Positions 1 to 10,782 of a stretch of 64,000 nt of DNA are shown piece by piece. The notes beneath the pieces were generated by a model. It saw only the letters and a list, made by a program, of their open reading frames with translations. It was not told where the DNA came from and ran no database searches. The stretch's first letter is position 1, and each line of letters begins with the position of its first letter. A program made the position numbers and the translations under genes. Origin of the DNA: Alliaria petiolata (lineage: Eukaryota; Streptophyta; Magnoliopsida; Brassicales; Brassicaceae); assembly GCA_020283515.1 (NCBI GenBank), contig JAHZTW010000003.1, positions 85,612,253 through 85,676,252 on the forward strand, in the 5' to 3' direction.

Positions 1-284
1 TGTTTTTAAATTATTTTTACGAATTTAAAATATTTTATTAAAAATCCACATATATGCTGGTCTTATTTTAGTTTAGTAACATATCAAAATAAACTCAAAT
101 CATTGATCAAGTATGCCTTTTAAAAAAAACTACATTATTTTTTCCCATACTATTACTGGGCTTTTTTTTTTGATCAAATATATGTTCTTTTATTATTATA
201 CTCTGTTTCCTAGGTGAGTGAGAGGATAGAAAAGAAGAATAAATGTTTTAAAAAAAGAAAAATTGACATGTATTATTTTACCAA
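1..284. repeat. Left flank with remnants of the DEFL upstream repeat
   Basis: No gene. Two stretches repeat the sequence upstream of the defensin-like genes further right. Positions 72-127 resemble 7606-7656 and 10571-10620. Positions 203-283 resemble 10366-10446. This suggests that a further unit of the DEFL tandem array once lay at or beyond the left edge. The block ends abruptly at the truncated Copia LTR. Confidence 0.6.
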
Positions 285-846
285 AATGAGTAGGTAAAAC
301 GAGATCTGGAGCGCCTCAGATGCTGCGCCTCTATAGCTAGTCCACACGCACACAAGACTCGATTAGGGATGCTAGTGCCTCTGGGAGCTTCTGAGTTTAT
401 CTTGACGGCTAGGGCAAGTCACTTATATGATTTCGTGGCTCTGACTTATATATATAGGAGTCAAGCAAGAAATCCCATAAACCCTCGGATTAACCAGTTT
501 AAATTCAGTCATTAATTTAAAACCGGTATCATTAATCCCGAGTGGTGTCGATCGACACCAATAGGTGTGTCGATCGACACCCTCATATAAACTCAATATC
601 AAAATGTGACGTTCACACATTGATGAGATCATTACTTTAATGATCATTCCCAGTATTCGTTATCCAGTTTGCTTAGATATGTGACACTATAGGATCATAT
701 GATGCTGGCAATGAGTTCACAACTCATAAGTTATAAGCGGCTTCTAGCAAAGCATTATAATTACCCAGCATCACATGATAGTCTTATCTCGACTTCACAA
801 CTATATCAGAGTGTATACAAGTATGATCTCAAGGACATTCCCTTCA
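285..846 (-). repeat. 3' LTR of the Copia element (truncated)
   Basis: Aligns with 6966-7529 along its whole length and ends in TTCCCTTCA at 846. It starts inside the LTR, so about 115 bp matching 6851-6965 are absent. It contains the palindrome pair at 545 and 567. Confidence 0.92.
545..580. promoter_or_regulatory. Paired 14-bp palindromes in the 3' LTR
   Basis: Two copies of GTGTCGATCGACAC start at 545 and 567 (22 bp apart). The identical pair sits at 7228/7250 in the other LTR, and related pairs occur in the leader. A binding-site function is inference. Confidence 0.6.
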
Positions 847-860
847 ATCTACCACTTGTA
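847..860 (-). other. Copia polypurine tract
   Basis: Read on the minus strand, a purine-rich stretch (ACAAGTGGTAGAT) directly precedes the TG start of the 3' LTR. This is the usual place and composition for plus-strand priming in plant Copia elements. A second GTGGGAG stretch just after the pol stop (~1660-1672) is not next to an LTR. Confidence 0.65.
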
Positions 861-1677
861 CTGGAATCAACATATTCAAATAATCCCTTTGTATCTATAT
901 CTCGATTTAGCATAAGGCAAGAGCTCGTGTCATCCTTATAAAGCCAAATCATGTTTATCGAACTCTGATTTGTACTGATAAAAACAAACGACTGACTTTC
1001 AGCTCGTTCGAGTGTGGACACACTTTCCCTCAGTACCAAATCTTCAATAGGCCCAGAGATATTTATCTCCCGTTATATGGGAGGGACAAATTCCATCTTG
1101 TTCCATCCCCTGTTCCCTACGCACTTCATGATATGCCCAATCAATGTCTTAATAGTCACCAGTTACGGCTGACGTTTGACAAAGTCAAAGCAGACCAATT
1201 CATATGCAGGAAATCATGATGAACTCAGGTCTAAGGACTATACTCTATAGTCGTAATGAGAGACTCATATGACACTCATATAACAATCTTGTTGAGTTCT
1301 CATTAGCGGGTCATGTCCGATACTGTGTTCTCAACACATACCTATGTGATTGACTTTGATACCCCTATCAATGACACCATGAAACTTGGTCATCAGTCAC
1401 ATCACATACTAATCTTACGCGGTCATTAATGTCCCAATTTAATGACCTTCGACTAGGGACCTTAGTAATTTATGACATTTATAACTTATAGAGTTTCATG
1501 ATCAAATCACGTATTTGATGACCTATAAGAATGTCTCAAATTATTTTAGGACTATTATTTGATTATCTAATTATGCAATTAAATAATACTGAAATAATCT
1601 CATTAAATAAAACATAACCCAAGTATGTTTACATGAACACCAAAAAATAAAATAAATAACTCCCACTCAAACTAAGA

Positions 1678-4600
1678 TTACTGCTCAAGAAATCTAATTC
1701 CCATTGCAGCAACATGACTCTCATGCTTAGGCCGTGGAAGTGGCTTGGTCAGAGGATCAGCAACATTATCGTCCGTCGGAACTCTGCTGACCCTCACATC
1801 ACCTCTCTCGATGATCTCTCGTATCAAATGATATCTTCTCTCGATGTGTTTGGACTTCTGGTGTGATCTGGGTTCCTTTGCTTGAGCTATGGCCCCATTG
1901 TTGTCACACAGCAATGCCACAGGCTCAGATATGCTAGGAATCACACCAAGTTCAATGATGAACTTTCTGATCCAAACAGCCTCCTTTGCCGCTTCTGAAG
2001 CAGCAATGTACTCAGCCTCGGTCGTGGAATCCGCCACGGTGCTCTGCTTGGAACTCTTCCAACTAACTGCACCGCCATTCAGACAGAAGACATAACCAGA
2101 TTGAGATCGGGAGTCGTCTCTGTCCGTCTGGAAACTAGCGTCAGTGTATCCACTCAGCACAAGCTCATCACATCCACCGTACACCAAGAACTTATCCTTA
2201 GTATTTCTCAAATACTTCAGAATTGTATTGACGGCAGCCCAGTGATTCTCACCGGGATCAGATTGGTATCGGCTCGTCATGCTCAAAGCACAAGCGACAT
2301 CCGGACGTGTACATAGCATGGCATACATGATAAATCCTATTGCAGAAGCATAAAGAATCCTACCCATACGCTCTCGCTCCGCAGGTGTCGAAGGACACTG
2401 CTTCTTGCTGAGAGTGATGCCATGTGACATCGGAAGCAAGCCCTTCTTGGAATCATGCATATTGAACCTGTGTAAGACCTTATCGATATAAGTGTCCTGA
2501 CAGAGTCCAATTAGCCTCTTCGATCTATCTCTATAAATTCTTATTCCAAGAATGTATGCGGCTTCTCCCATATCCTTCATCGAGAAGCAACCTCCGAGCC
2601 AAGTCTTTACAGACTGAAGCAATGAAACGTCGTTTCCAATAAGGAGTATGTCATCTACGTATAGTACGAGAAATGCAACTGCGCTCCCTTTAGTCTTCTT
2701 GTAAACGCATGGTTCCTCTTCGTTCTTGATGAAGTCAAACATTTTGACCGCTTCATCAAAACGGAGGTTCCAACTCCGAGATGCTTGCTTTAATCCATAA
2801 ATGGATTTATGAAGCTTGCATACCTTCCCAGCGTTTTTAGGATCTGTGAAACCTGGAGATTGTGTCATATACACATCCTCCTCCAGAATCCCGTTAAGGA
2901 AAGCTGTTTTCACATCCATCTGCCAAATCTCATAGTCATGATGAGCAGCAGTCGCTAGGAGAATCCGAATAGATTTAAGCATGGCGACTGGGGAATAGGT
3001 TTCGTCATAGTCAATACCATGAACTTGTTTGAAACCTTTTGCCACCAATCTAGCTTTATAAATCTGAACGTTTCCATTCACATTAATCTTCTTCTTAAAG
3101 ACCCATTTACACTCGATGGCTTTTACACCATCATGTAAATCAACCAAAGTCCATACTTGGTTCTGTGACATGAAACCCATTTCGGATCCAGCGGCCTCAA
3201 GCCACGTTTCGGAGTCAGGGCCCATCATGGCTTCTTCGAAGTTCGCAGGTTCATCGCTGTCAATGATCAACAGATCATGGCAGTGAGTTACGAGAAATCC
3301 ATATCTCTCGACCTCGTTGCGAATCCTTTCGGATCTGCGAACTACATGCACCACAGGTGTTGGTTCCACAACCTCTTGTGAATCCAACGGCTGTGTTGGT
3401 TCCACAACCTCTTGTGAACCCAACGGCTGCTCTTCCTCATTAGGTTGAGTAGCGTCCTGTGATTCTCGAATCTCTTCGAGTTGTACTTTACTCCCACTGT
3501 CTTTCTTGGAAAGAAATTCTCTCTCAAGAAAGACACCATTCCGAGCAACAAACACTTTGTTCTCGGATCGGTTGTAGAAGTAGTACGCATTGGTTTCCTT
3601 AGGGTAACCTACGAAGTAGCACTTATCAGATTTGGGTGCAAGCTTATCAGTTATCAATCGCTTGACATAAGCTTCACAACCACAAATTTTAAGAAAAGAC
3701 AGACTTGGAACATTTCCAGTCCATATCTCATATGGAGTCTTTTCAACTGATTTAGATGGAAATATGTTCAGCATAAACGCAGACGTCTCAAGAGCATATC
3801 CCCAGAAGGATAGCGGTAGGTCCACATGACTCATCATCGATCGGACCATATCCAATAAAGTCTGATTACTCCTCTCAGATACACCGTTCCATTGAGGTGT
3901 TCCAGGAGGAGTAAGTTGTGAAACGATTCCACAATCCTTAAGATGATCATCGAACTCTTGGCTCAAGTACTCACCTCCACAATCAGATCGAAGAGCTTTG
4001 ATACATTTACCAAGTTGGTTATGTACTTTATTTTGGAACTCCTTGAACTTTTCAAAGGATTCCGACTTATGTTTCATAAGATAAACATAGCCATATCTAC
4101 TGAAATCATCAGTAAATGCAATGAAGTACCTAAAGTTTCCTCTAGCATTAATGCTCATTGGGCCACACACATCTGTATGTACAAGGCCCAACAAGTCATT
4201 GGCCCTTTCATTTCTCTTGTTGAAAGGGGTTTTAGTCATTTTGCCCATTAAGCAGGATTCACATTTTTCAAATGATTCATAATCAAATGAGTCTAAAAGC
4301 CCATCACGATGGAGCTTTTGAATCCTCTTCTCATTAATGTGGCCCAAACGACAATGCCAGAGAAAAGTCGGGTTTGAGTCATTGGTTTTAAACCGTTTGT
4401 TAATTATGTTATAGACCGGCATTGATTGGTTGAGAATATAAAGCCCATTCTCTAATGGGGTGCTACCATAGAACATATTATGTCGAATAAAAGAGCAACA
4501 TTTGTTCTTAATCGAAAATTCAAAACCATTCATGTCCAAAACAGAAATAGAAATGATATTCCTGCTTATCGCAGGTACATAGTAGCAATTCTCCAATTCT

Positions 4601-5682
4601 AAAACCATGCCAGAAGGCAAAGACAAATGATAAGTTCCTACGGCTAATGCAGCAACTCTTGCTCCATTCCCAACTCGCAGGTCCACTTGTCCTTTCTTCA
4701 GCGTTCTACTGCTGCGCAGGTCCTGCATATTAGTACAAATATGAGCACCACAGCCGGTATCCAATACCCAAGAATTAGAACCTGAATATGAAGCAACATT
4801 TACTTCTATAACATAAATACCTTTAGATGTCGTCTCATACGACTTCTTCAGGTTCTTCAGACCTTCCAAGAATTCTTTGCAATTCCTCCTCCAATGCCCC
4901 GGTTTCTTGCAGTAAAGACAAATGTCAGCATCAGTGGGGCCACGTTTGGGCTTGGAACTCGGCCCAAGCTTGTCCTGATTCTCAACCTGGACAGCCTTGG
5001 CCCTTCCTTTGCCTTTAGCGGGTTTCTTAAACCCTTTACCCTTCTGTACCATAAGTACTTCAGATTTGGCCTTCTTGATGTTGGGCTCTGCCGTCTTGAG
5101 CATGCCGTGCAGCTCATTCAGGGACTTCGTCAGGTTGTTCATATTGTAGTTTAGAACAAACTGATCGAAGCTAGACGGCAGGGATTGCAGGATGATGTCC
5201 GTAGCCAACTCTTGGCTAAGGGGAGAGTCCAGTCGAGCCAGGTTATCAATATAACCCATCATCTTTATGACATGAGGACTCACTGGACTGTCCTTAGACA
5301 GCTTGCACTCGATGAGAGACCTGACCGTCTGGTACCTCTCAGTGCGAGCCTGCTCCTGAAACATAGATTTCAGGGTTGTGATCATCTCGATCGGTGACCC
5401 TGCGTTCTCGAACTGCTTCTGCAGCTCCGAGTTCATCGTGGCCAGCATCAGACAAATCACATTTGTCACATCATCCGAATGCTTTTCCCACTTGTCCTTT
5501 TCATTACTGGGAGCATTGGATCACGACTTATCAGGAAGAGGCATTTCAAGGACATAGTCCTTCTTTTCCTGTCTGAGAACTATTCTCAGGTTCCGATACA
5601 ATTCCAAGAAGTTGAATCCTTTCAGTTTTTCCTTCTCAAGGACGGATCTCAACGAGAATGAGTTTGTGTTGTTAGTTGACAT
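1678..5682 (-). pseudogene. Copia gag-pol polyprotein with in-frame TGA in gag
   Basis: One frame covers the whole polyprotein from an ATG at 5682 to the stop at 1678, broken by a single TGA at 5521-5523, about 53 codons in. Downstream of it the frame stays open for some 1,270 codons. In order it shows a gag region, a zinc knuckle (CX2CX4HX4C), the aspartic protease motif DTG, the integrase HHCC finger and catalytic core, reverse transcriptase with YVDD, and RNase H. The length and order are those of a full Copia polyprotein that is processed by its own protease in a virus-like particle. The stop removes Gag unless it is read through. Because everything downstream is open, the stop may be recent, a sequencing error or a read-through codon. 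Confidence 0.9.
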
Positions 5683-6836
5683 AGCTGAATCAAGAAAAGA
5701 AGAGAGTTTAATTAGTTTTTGATGTTTCAAAGGATGAAAAATCTTAACAATTAAGAAGATTCACATTATATTCTAAGTTAATTTTCCTCAATTAGAATAT
5801 AATGATCCAAGATCCATATTTCACTGAAATCTGAGTGAGCTTTGGCTCATCGCCCAGACTTCAGCTATTTAGGTAAGCAACTCGTTTGCTAATCATATCC
5901 AATATGACTCTTGTCTCGGATTGATATCATATATCAAAACCGATCATGTGTCTCCAGGCCCAAAACCATTTTGATAGCCCAGTCAAACCAACCAATCCTT
6001 GAGTCATGTAGTACCACGATTACCACCTGCCGTACTCGTGTAATTGTGAATGCCTTGATTTGGCAAGCCCATCACACAACAAAACAAGACTTGGCAGTTG
6101 ACAAGAATTGGGAAGACTTAAATGTTTGATATTATGTTTGAGGAACGAAACATGTATCTCAACACATATCATATATGTATTTGAGAAAGATTAGAATTAA
6201 TATTCTCACAAAAAAAAAAAAAATCTTTTAATCTAATTAAGTTGATTAAGTTTGGAATGCCGAATCTGTTCTAGTGTCGATCGACACAACACCTTGTGTC
6301 GATCGACACCACATGATTCGAAATTGCGTGAAACCTTTTCGATCGATGTAATCGCGGTTAAAAGTTTAACCCGATTAAACCAATCAATTTCGGTTCAATC
6401 CAATTGAACCGGTCTCGGTTTAACGCATGTGTCGATCGACACAACCCTTGTGTCGGTCGACACCAGCTAACCGGTTTAACCGTGATGAAATCGATTAATT
6501 CCGATTAGTCCGATCGCATCAATCTGGTTCAATCCAATTGAACCGACGGCGATCGACGCGTGTCGATCGACACAACCCTTGTATCGATCGACACAGCGAT
6601 TTCCGGAACGTCGATCAATAGATCGACACTTAGTGTTTTACGCTGCGTTTAAGGCCCGTGTCGATCGACACACGCTTGGTGTCGATCGACACAGCCGCGC
6701 AGAAAACCTAATTGTTCTCCTTTTATCAAAACGATTTTGACATGAAAAGATCTAACATGCAACTTCTAATGATTTCAAAACTCAAATTCGAATTCATTAC
6801 ACATGAACAGCATGTTACAGATTCAATTAAACATAT
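5683..6836 (-). other. Copia leader between primer-binding site and gag
   Basis: Non-coding leader of about 1.15 kb. Its most striking content is four pairs of the palindrome GTGTCGATCGACAC or one-base variants at 6274/6296, 6429/6450, 6560/6581 and 6658/6679, plus degenerate halves near 6340 and 6610. The rest is AT-rich without an open frame. Confidence 0.75.
6274..6692. repeat. Four palindrome pairs in the Copia leader
   Basis: Copies start at 6274, 6296, 6429, 6450 (GTGTCGGTCGACAC), 6560, 6581 (GTATCGATCGACAC), 6658 and 6679. Within-pair spacings are 22, 21, 21 and 21 bp, close to two helical turns. Distances between pairs vary. The fixed pair geometry suggests selection, for example as dimer binding sites. 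That function is inference. Confidence 0.7.
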
Positions 6837-6849
6837 GGCTCTGATACCA
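6837..6849 (-). other. Copia primer-binding site (tRNA-iMet type)
   Basis: The minus strand reads TGGTATCAGAGCC, the usual plant Copia primer site complementary to initiator tRNA-Met. It lies one base inside the 5' LTR end. Confidence 0.93.
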
Positions 6850-6850
6850 C

Positions 6851-7529
6851 TGAAGGAATTTGGTGGGTTTTAACTCTTTAAGACTGTCAAATTCCTATTG
6901 CCACAAGATCATGTTTATTGAATCTATGTCCTCAGATCAGGGATTTACCTGGTGATTAGCAGCGGAATGAGTAGGTAAAACGAGATCTGGAGCGCCTCAG
7001 ATGCTGCGCCTCTATAGCTAGTCCACACGCACACAAGACTGGATCAGGGATGCTAGTGCCTCTGGGAGCTTCTGAGTTTCTTACTTGACGGCTAGGGCAA
7101 GTTCCTTATTTGATTTCGTGGCTCTGACTTGTATATATAGGAGTCAAGCACGAAATCCCATAAACCCTCGGATTAACCGGTTTAAATTCAGTCATTAATT
7201 TAAACCCGGTATCATTAATCCCGAGTGGTGTCGATCGACACCAATAGGTGTGTCGATCGACACCCTCATATAAACTCAATATCAACGTGTGACAATCACA
7301 CATTGATGAGATCATTACTTTAATGATCATTCCCAGTATTCGTTATCCAGTTTGCTTAGGTGTGTGACCCTATAGGATCATATGATGCTGGCAATGAGTT
7401 CACAACTCATAAGTTATAAGCGGCTTCTAGCAAAGCATTATAATTACCCAGCATCACATGATAGTCTTATCTCGACTTCACAACTATATTAGAGTGTATA
7501 CAAGTATGATCTCCAGGACATTCCCTTCA
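6851..7529 (-). repeat. 5' LTR of the Copia element (complete, 679 bp)
   Basis: Bounded by TGAAGGAA and TTCCCTTCA, an imperfect terminal inverted repeat with TG...CA ends. The inner end abuts the primer site. Contains the palindrome pair 7228/7250. The outer end meets sequence that continues the DEFL upstream repeat. Confidence 0.93.
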
Positions 7530-7661
7530 CTAACCACCTTAAGATTTGTAATAATAATTTTGCAAAATCTGTTCATATCTCAAACCGCTTTAAAATTTCT
7601 TCAAATTTAGTAATATCTCAAAATAAATTCAAATCATTAATCAAATATGCCCCTTAAAGAA
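7530..7661. repeat. DEFL upstream repeat, copy A
   Basis: Runs from CTAACCACC and aligns with 10491-10625 upstream of the second DEFL gene. It is cut at 7661 by the small LTR element and resumes at 9196. The last five bases (AAGAA) are the target-site duplication of that element. Confidence 0.75.
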
Positions 7662-9195
7662 TATTAGAGAAAGTTCTAGAGGTTCTAGAACCATGAGATA
7701 TATTCATATATATTTAGGATAATGATCATCTTAGTTAGAGATAATAATAGAATCTAGTCCGAGTTTATCTCTATATTGTAAACATCTATATAAGACAGTT
7801 GCTTACGATTAATGTCAACAACAAGTTCTCTCAAATATATTTCTATTACTTTTTATGGTATCAGAGCCTTCGATTCTTGTGGATCAAAGTAAAAAGCTTA
7901 TGAATTACAAGTTTTAGGTTTTACAATGATTTTCGGTGATGAAGACGGTGAGGAAGTGATGACGATGAAGATGATGAAACCAACAAAAAGTTATAGTTTG
8001 TTTAGAAAAAATATATTGGGTTTCGATTTTGGTTTTAAAAAAAAGATATTATTTAAGCTTTGATTTAATTTTTAGTGTTAACGTAAGAATAATTGGGAGT
8101 TTCTTATGAGGTAGTTTTTTTTTAAAGGTACAAGTAAAACCTCTATAAATTAATAATGTTGGGACTTCGAAATTTTATTAATTTATAGAGTTACTAATTT
8201 ATCGATAAATTAATAAAATATTAATTTATAGAGATATTTTTTGGTTCGAATTCTTAATGTTCATCAAAATACAAAAAACTATTTTCAACAACGTAAAATT
8301 TATTCAAAAAATATCATATCAATAAATTTGAAAAATAATCCAAACAACATTTATAAACTTGAAACAACAATATAATCACAATTTACTATATTACATTAAT
8401 TAAATATACCTAAATGTATAATTATTAATTTATATAATTATTGGGACCGTATTTTTACATAGAAGTTTCAAAAAAATTATTATCTTATTATCTTATCGAA
8501 ATTTGCTAATTTTTACACTGACCCGACTTGGGACTGGAATAATTTATTAATTTATAGTGATTATTAATTTATCGAGTATTAATTTATAGAGGTTCTACTG
8601 TATGATGTTTTGCTTGAGACGTAATCTCAGCTGTTGTTGTTTTGTTTGAGACGTGATCTCAATTATTTTGGTTTTATAAAGTTTTGTAGTTACTTTGGTT
8701 GAAAACAAAGTGCGTGTTTTTCAGGTGTTCAGTTCAAGAATTTAATGTCCAAGTTGGATGTTCGTAATCTTCATCCTCCAACTTGAGGGGGAGAATTGGA
8801 GTATATTGGCATAGTATGCAAGATGCTGCTCAAGATCATCTTCTCACCACGAGACACAACCGAATCAGTTGGCGAACGTGTTAAACCAAGATTTTGAGAA
8901 ATATAATTTTAATGATTTATCGTCCAATTTGAACGCGTAAAATTTACACATTTCAAATTGAGAGGAGTATTAGAGAAAGTTATAGAGGGTTCTAGAACCA
9001 TCAGATATATTCATATATATTTAGGATAATGATCATCTTAGTTAGATATAGTAATAGAATTTAGTCCGAGTTTATCTTTATATTGTAAACGTCTATATAA
9101 GGCAGTTGCCTACGATTTTTTTTTTTTTTTGACAACAGTTGCCTTTGATTAATGTCAACAACAAGTGCTTCCAAATATATTTCTATTACTTTTCA
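7662..9195 (+). mobile_element. Non-autonomous Copia-type LTR element (TRIM-like)
   Basis: LTRs at 7662-7855 (194 bp) and 8968-9195 (228 bp) start TATTAGAG and end TTTTTA or TTTTCA. The TG start is mutated to TA in both. A tRNA-iMet primer site, TGGTATCAGAGCC, begins immediately after the left LTR, and a purine tract (TTGAGAGGAG) precedes the right LTR. The 5-bp duplication AAGAA flanks the element at 7657-7661 and 9196-9200, and the paralogous empty site near 10620 lacks it. The 1.1-kb interior has no gag or pol, so it would depend on another element. The right LTR carries a short T-rich insertion with a duplicated segment. Confidence 0.88.
8131..8600. mobile_element. Emigrant-type (pogo-like) MITE
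   Basis: Ends are CAAGTAAAACCTCTATAAAT on the left and the complementary ATTTATAGAGGTTCTACTG on the right. TA lies at both borders (8129-8130, 8601-8602). This matches the TIR and TA target preference remembered for Arabidopsis Emigrant. At 470 bp it is non-coding. It is nested in the interior of the small LTR element. Confidence 0.85.
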
Positions 9196-9200
9196 AAGAA

Positions 9201-9554
9201 AGTTATTATATTTGCAAAGATTTTATTTCAAAGGTCATGTAAACGAAGAATTCTGAGTTCTCACCCTCTCCCTTTCACCCCTTGAAAGTTACCACATCTG
9301 TTAAATACCATTCAAACCCATTAATGTTCTCACCCTCTCTCTTTCACCCCTTAAAGAAAGTTACCATATTTGCAAATATTTTATTTCAAAGGTCATACTA
9401 TGCCTTAACTAAATTTCCATTTTCATATTCCAAGACACATTACATAAGCACCCAAACAAGCAAGTAAATTTACGCAAACTTGATCAACAAGTAGTTACAA
9501 ACTCTAGAGATAAACGAATCCTCCTCATATCCCAAACTTTGAGGCAAAAGACAC
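9201..9554 (+). promoter_or_regulatory. Upstream region of DEFL gene A
   Basis: Continues the DEFL upstream repeat (compare 10620-10782). A short direct duplication is present: the CACCCTCTC(T/C)CTTTCACCCCTT block occurs at about 9262-9284 and again at about 9329-9352, each followed by a similar GTTACCA stretch. Copy B has no such duplication. No clear TATA box was identified. Confidence 0.5.
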
Positions 9555-9955
9555 ATGGCGGCATCAAAAACAACAAGTTTCATCGTTCTCGTTCTTTATC
9601 TCTCGTGTTAGCTTCTCTCTTATATATTACTTTTTGATTTTAATCGATTCAAAAGATCGACTCAGATATATGTGATATGTGTTTGCAAATTGTAGGCACA
9701 TTGTTGGTGAGCCTCTCTGGAATTCAAGCGCAATGGTCATGCATGAGAGATGAAGACTGTGTGAGGCTGTGTCAAGGTAAAGTTGAGGGTTGTAGTTTGG
9801 ACAATACATGCATTTGTGTGTGGCCAAAAGCCGAGACTGAACAGACCAATACGATAAAGTGCAAAACGGACCGTGATTGTCCCAATTCTCGTGAATGCCC
9901 TAAAGACTACTATTACTCTTGTCTTCATGGAGAATGTACTTGCATAGCTGTATAA
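9555..9955 (+). CDS. Defensin-like (DEFL) secreted peptide, copy A
   Basis: Two exons, 9555-9606 and 9696-9955, give a 103-residue protein. The intron begins GTTAGC and ends TGTAG. That donor is chosen because the paralog at 10783 allows only this one. The first ~28 residues form a hydrophobic signal peptide that spans the intron, as in most DEFL genes. The mature part has two six-cysteine modules, C-x5-C-x3-C-x6-C-x5-C-x-C and C-x5-C-x5-C-x7-C-x4-C-x-C, so 12 cysteines. This resembles the Arabidopsis DEFL subgroup with two CS-alpha-beta-like domains. Such peptides are secreted and act in defence or reproductive signalling, but the target here is unknown. Its tandem partner lies 0.8 kb downstream. 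Confidence 0.88.
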
Positions 9956-10365
9956 ATTAATCGATTGAAAAAAGTTAAATAATGTTCTTCGTCTTCCTAC
10001 TGAATATGTGCATCTCCGATGATGCAATTCGTATATCCATCACAGCTACTACCATGATAAAACAATAATATTAGTAGAACAAAATTATTACTTTTCCGTT
10101 TTATTAAAAAATAAACCTTCAAATGTTCCGTTTCTTTAGTGATATATTAGGTTAGACGAGAGAAACTCTCTTATATATTTATACAAGAAAAGAGCGTGGA
10201 AGAGTTCTCGTTAAAATGTCAATTTTTCATAACTTTATTTTTAATATTTACATAAATATGTAAAATGTCAATTCTTTTTAAATAGTAAAAAAAATTAGGA
10301 ATGAAGAGGAATGTGATGTTCCTGCTCATTCTTTTCCTCAAATGTGGTCACCAGTTGGACCTAGA

Positions 10366-10782
10366 CTGTTTCCTAGGTGAGTGAGAGGATAGAAAAGAAG
10401 AATAAATGTTTTAAAAACAGAAAAATTGACATGTATTATTTTACAAAAAAAAAATTAAAGATCTCATTTTTTAAAGTATCTTGAAATTTCTTCTAACCAC
10501 CTTAAGATTTGTAATAATAATTTTACAAAATCTGATCAGATCTCATACCGCTTTAAAATTTCTTCAAATTTAGTAATATATCAAAATAAATTCAAATCAT
10601 TTGATCAAATATGCCTCTTAGAGAAAGTTATCATATTTGCAAAGATTTTATTTAAAAGATCATACTATGCCTTAACTAAATTTCCATTTTCATATTCCAG
10701 GACACAATACATAAGCACCCGAACAAGCAAGTAAATATACGTAAACGAATCCTCATATCCCAAACTTTGAGGCAAAAGACAC
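10366..10782 (+). repeat. DEFL upstream repeat, copy B (no retroelements)
   Basis: This region preserves the arrangement that in copy A was split by the Copia element and the TRIM-like element: 10366-10446 matches 203-283, 10491-10620 matches 7530-7656, and the remainder matches 9201-9550. It serves as the empty-site reference for both insertions and as the likely promoter of DEFL copy B. Confidence 0.75.

Larger units (their letters stand above)
285..7529 (-). mobile_element. Ty1/copia LTR retrotransposon, 3' LTR truncated
   Basis: This is a minus-strand Copia element: 5' LTR 6851-7529, tRNA-iMet-type primer site 6837-6849, leader, gag-pol 5682-1678, an 830-bp 3' non-coding stretch, a polypurine tract beginning at 847, and a 3' LTR at 285-846. 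The complete LTR has the ends TGAAGGAA and TTCCCTTCA. The left LTR lacks its last ~115 bp, and no target-site duplication survives. The LTRs differ at roughly 20 sites by eye over 562 bp, so the insertion is not very recent. Comparison with the paralogous upstream region at 10366-10620 shows that about 45 bp of target was lost at the left junction. The truncation and the stop in gag make autonomous movement unlikely. Confidence 0.93.

Noticed and set aside
847..1677. Alternative longer LTR reaching the GTGGGAG stretch after the pol stop
   Set aside because: This stretch is present only once. The TGAAGG/CCTTCA ends and the adjacent primer site fix the LTR at 679 bp.
6274..6692. CRISPR-like array of repeated palindromes in the Copia leader
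   Set aside because: This is a plant retrotransposon leader. Repeats come in pairs with irregular distances between pairs, without unique spacers of constant length.
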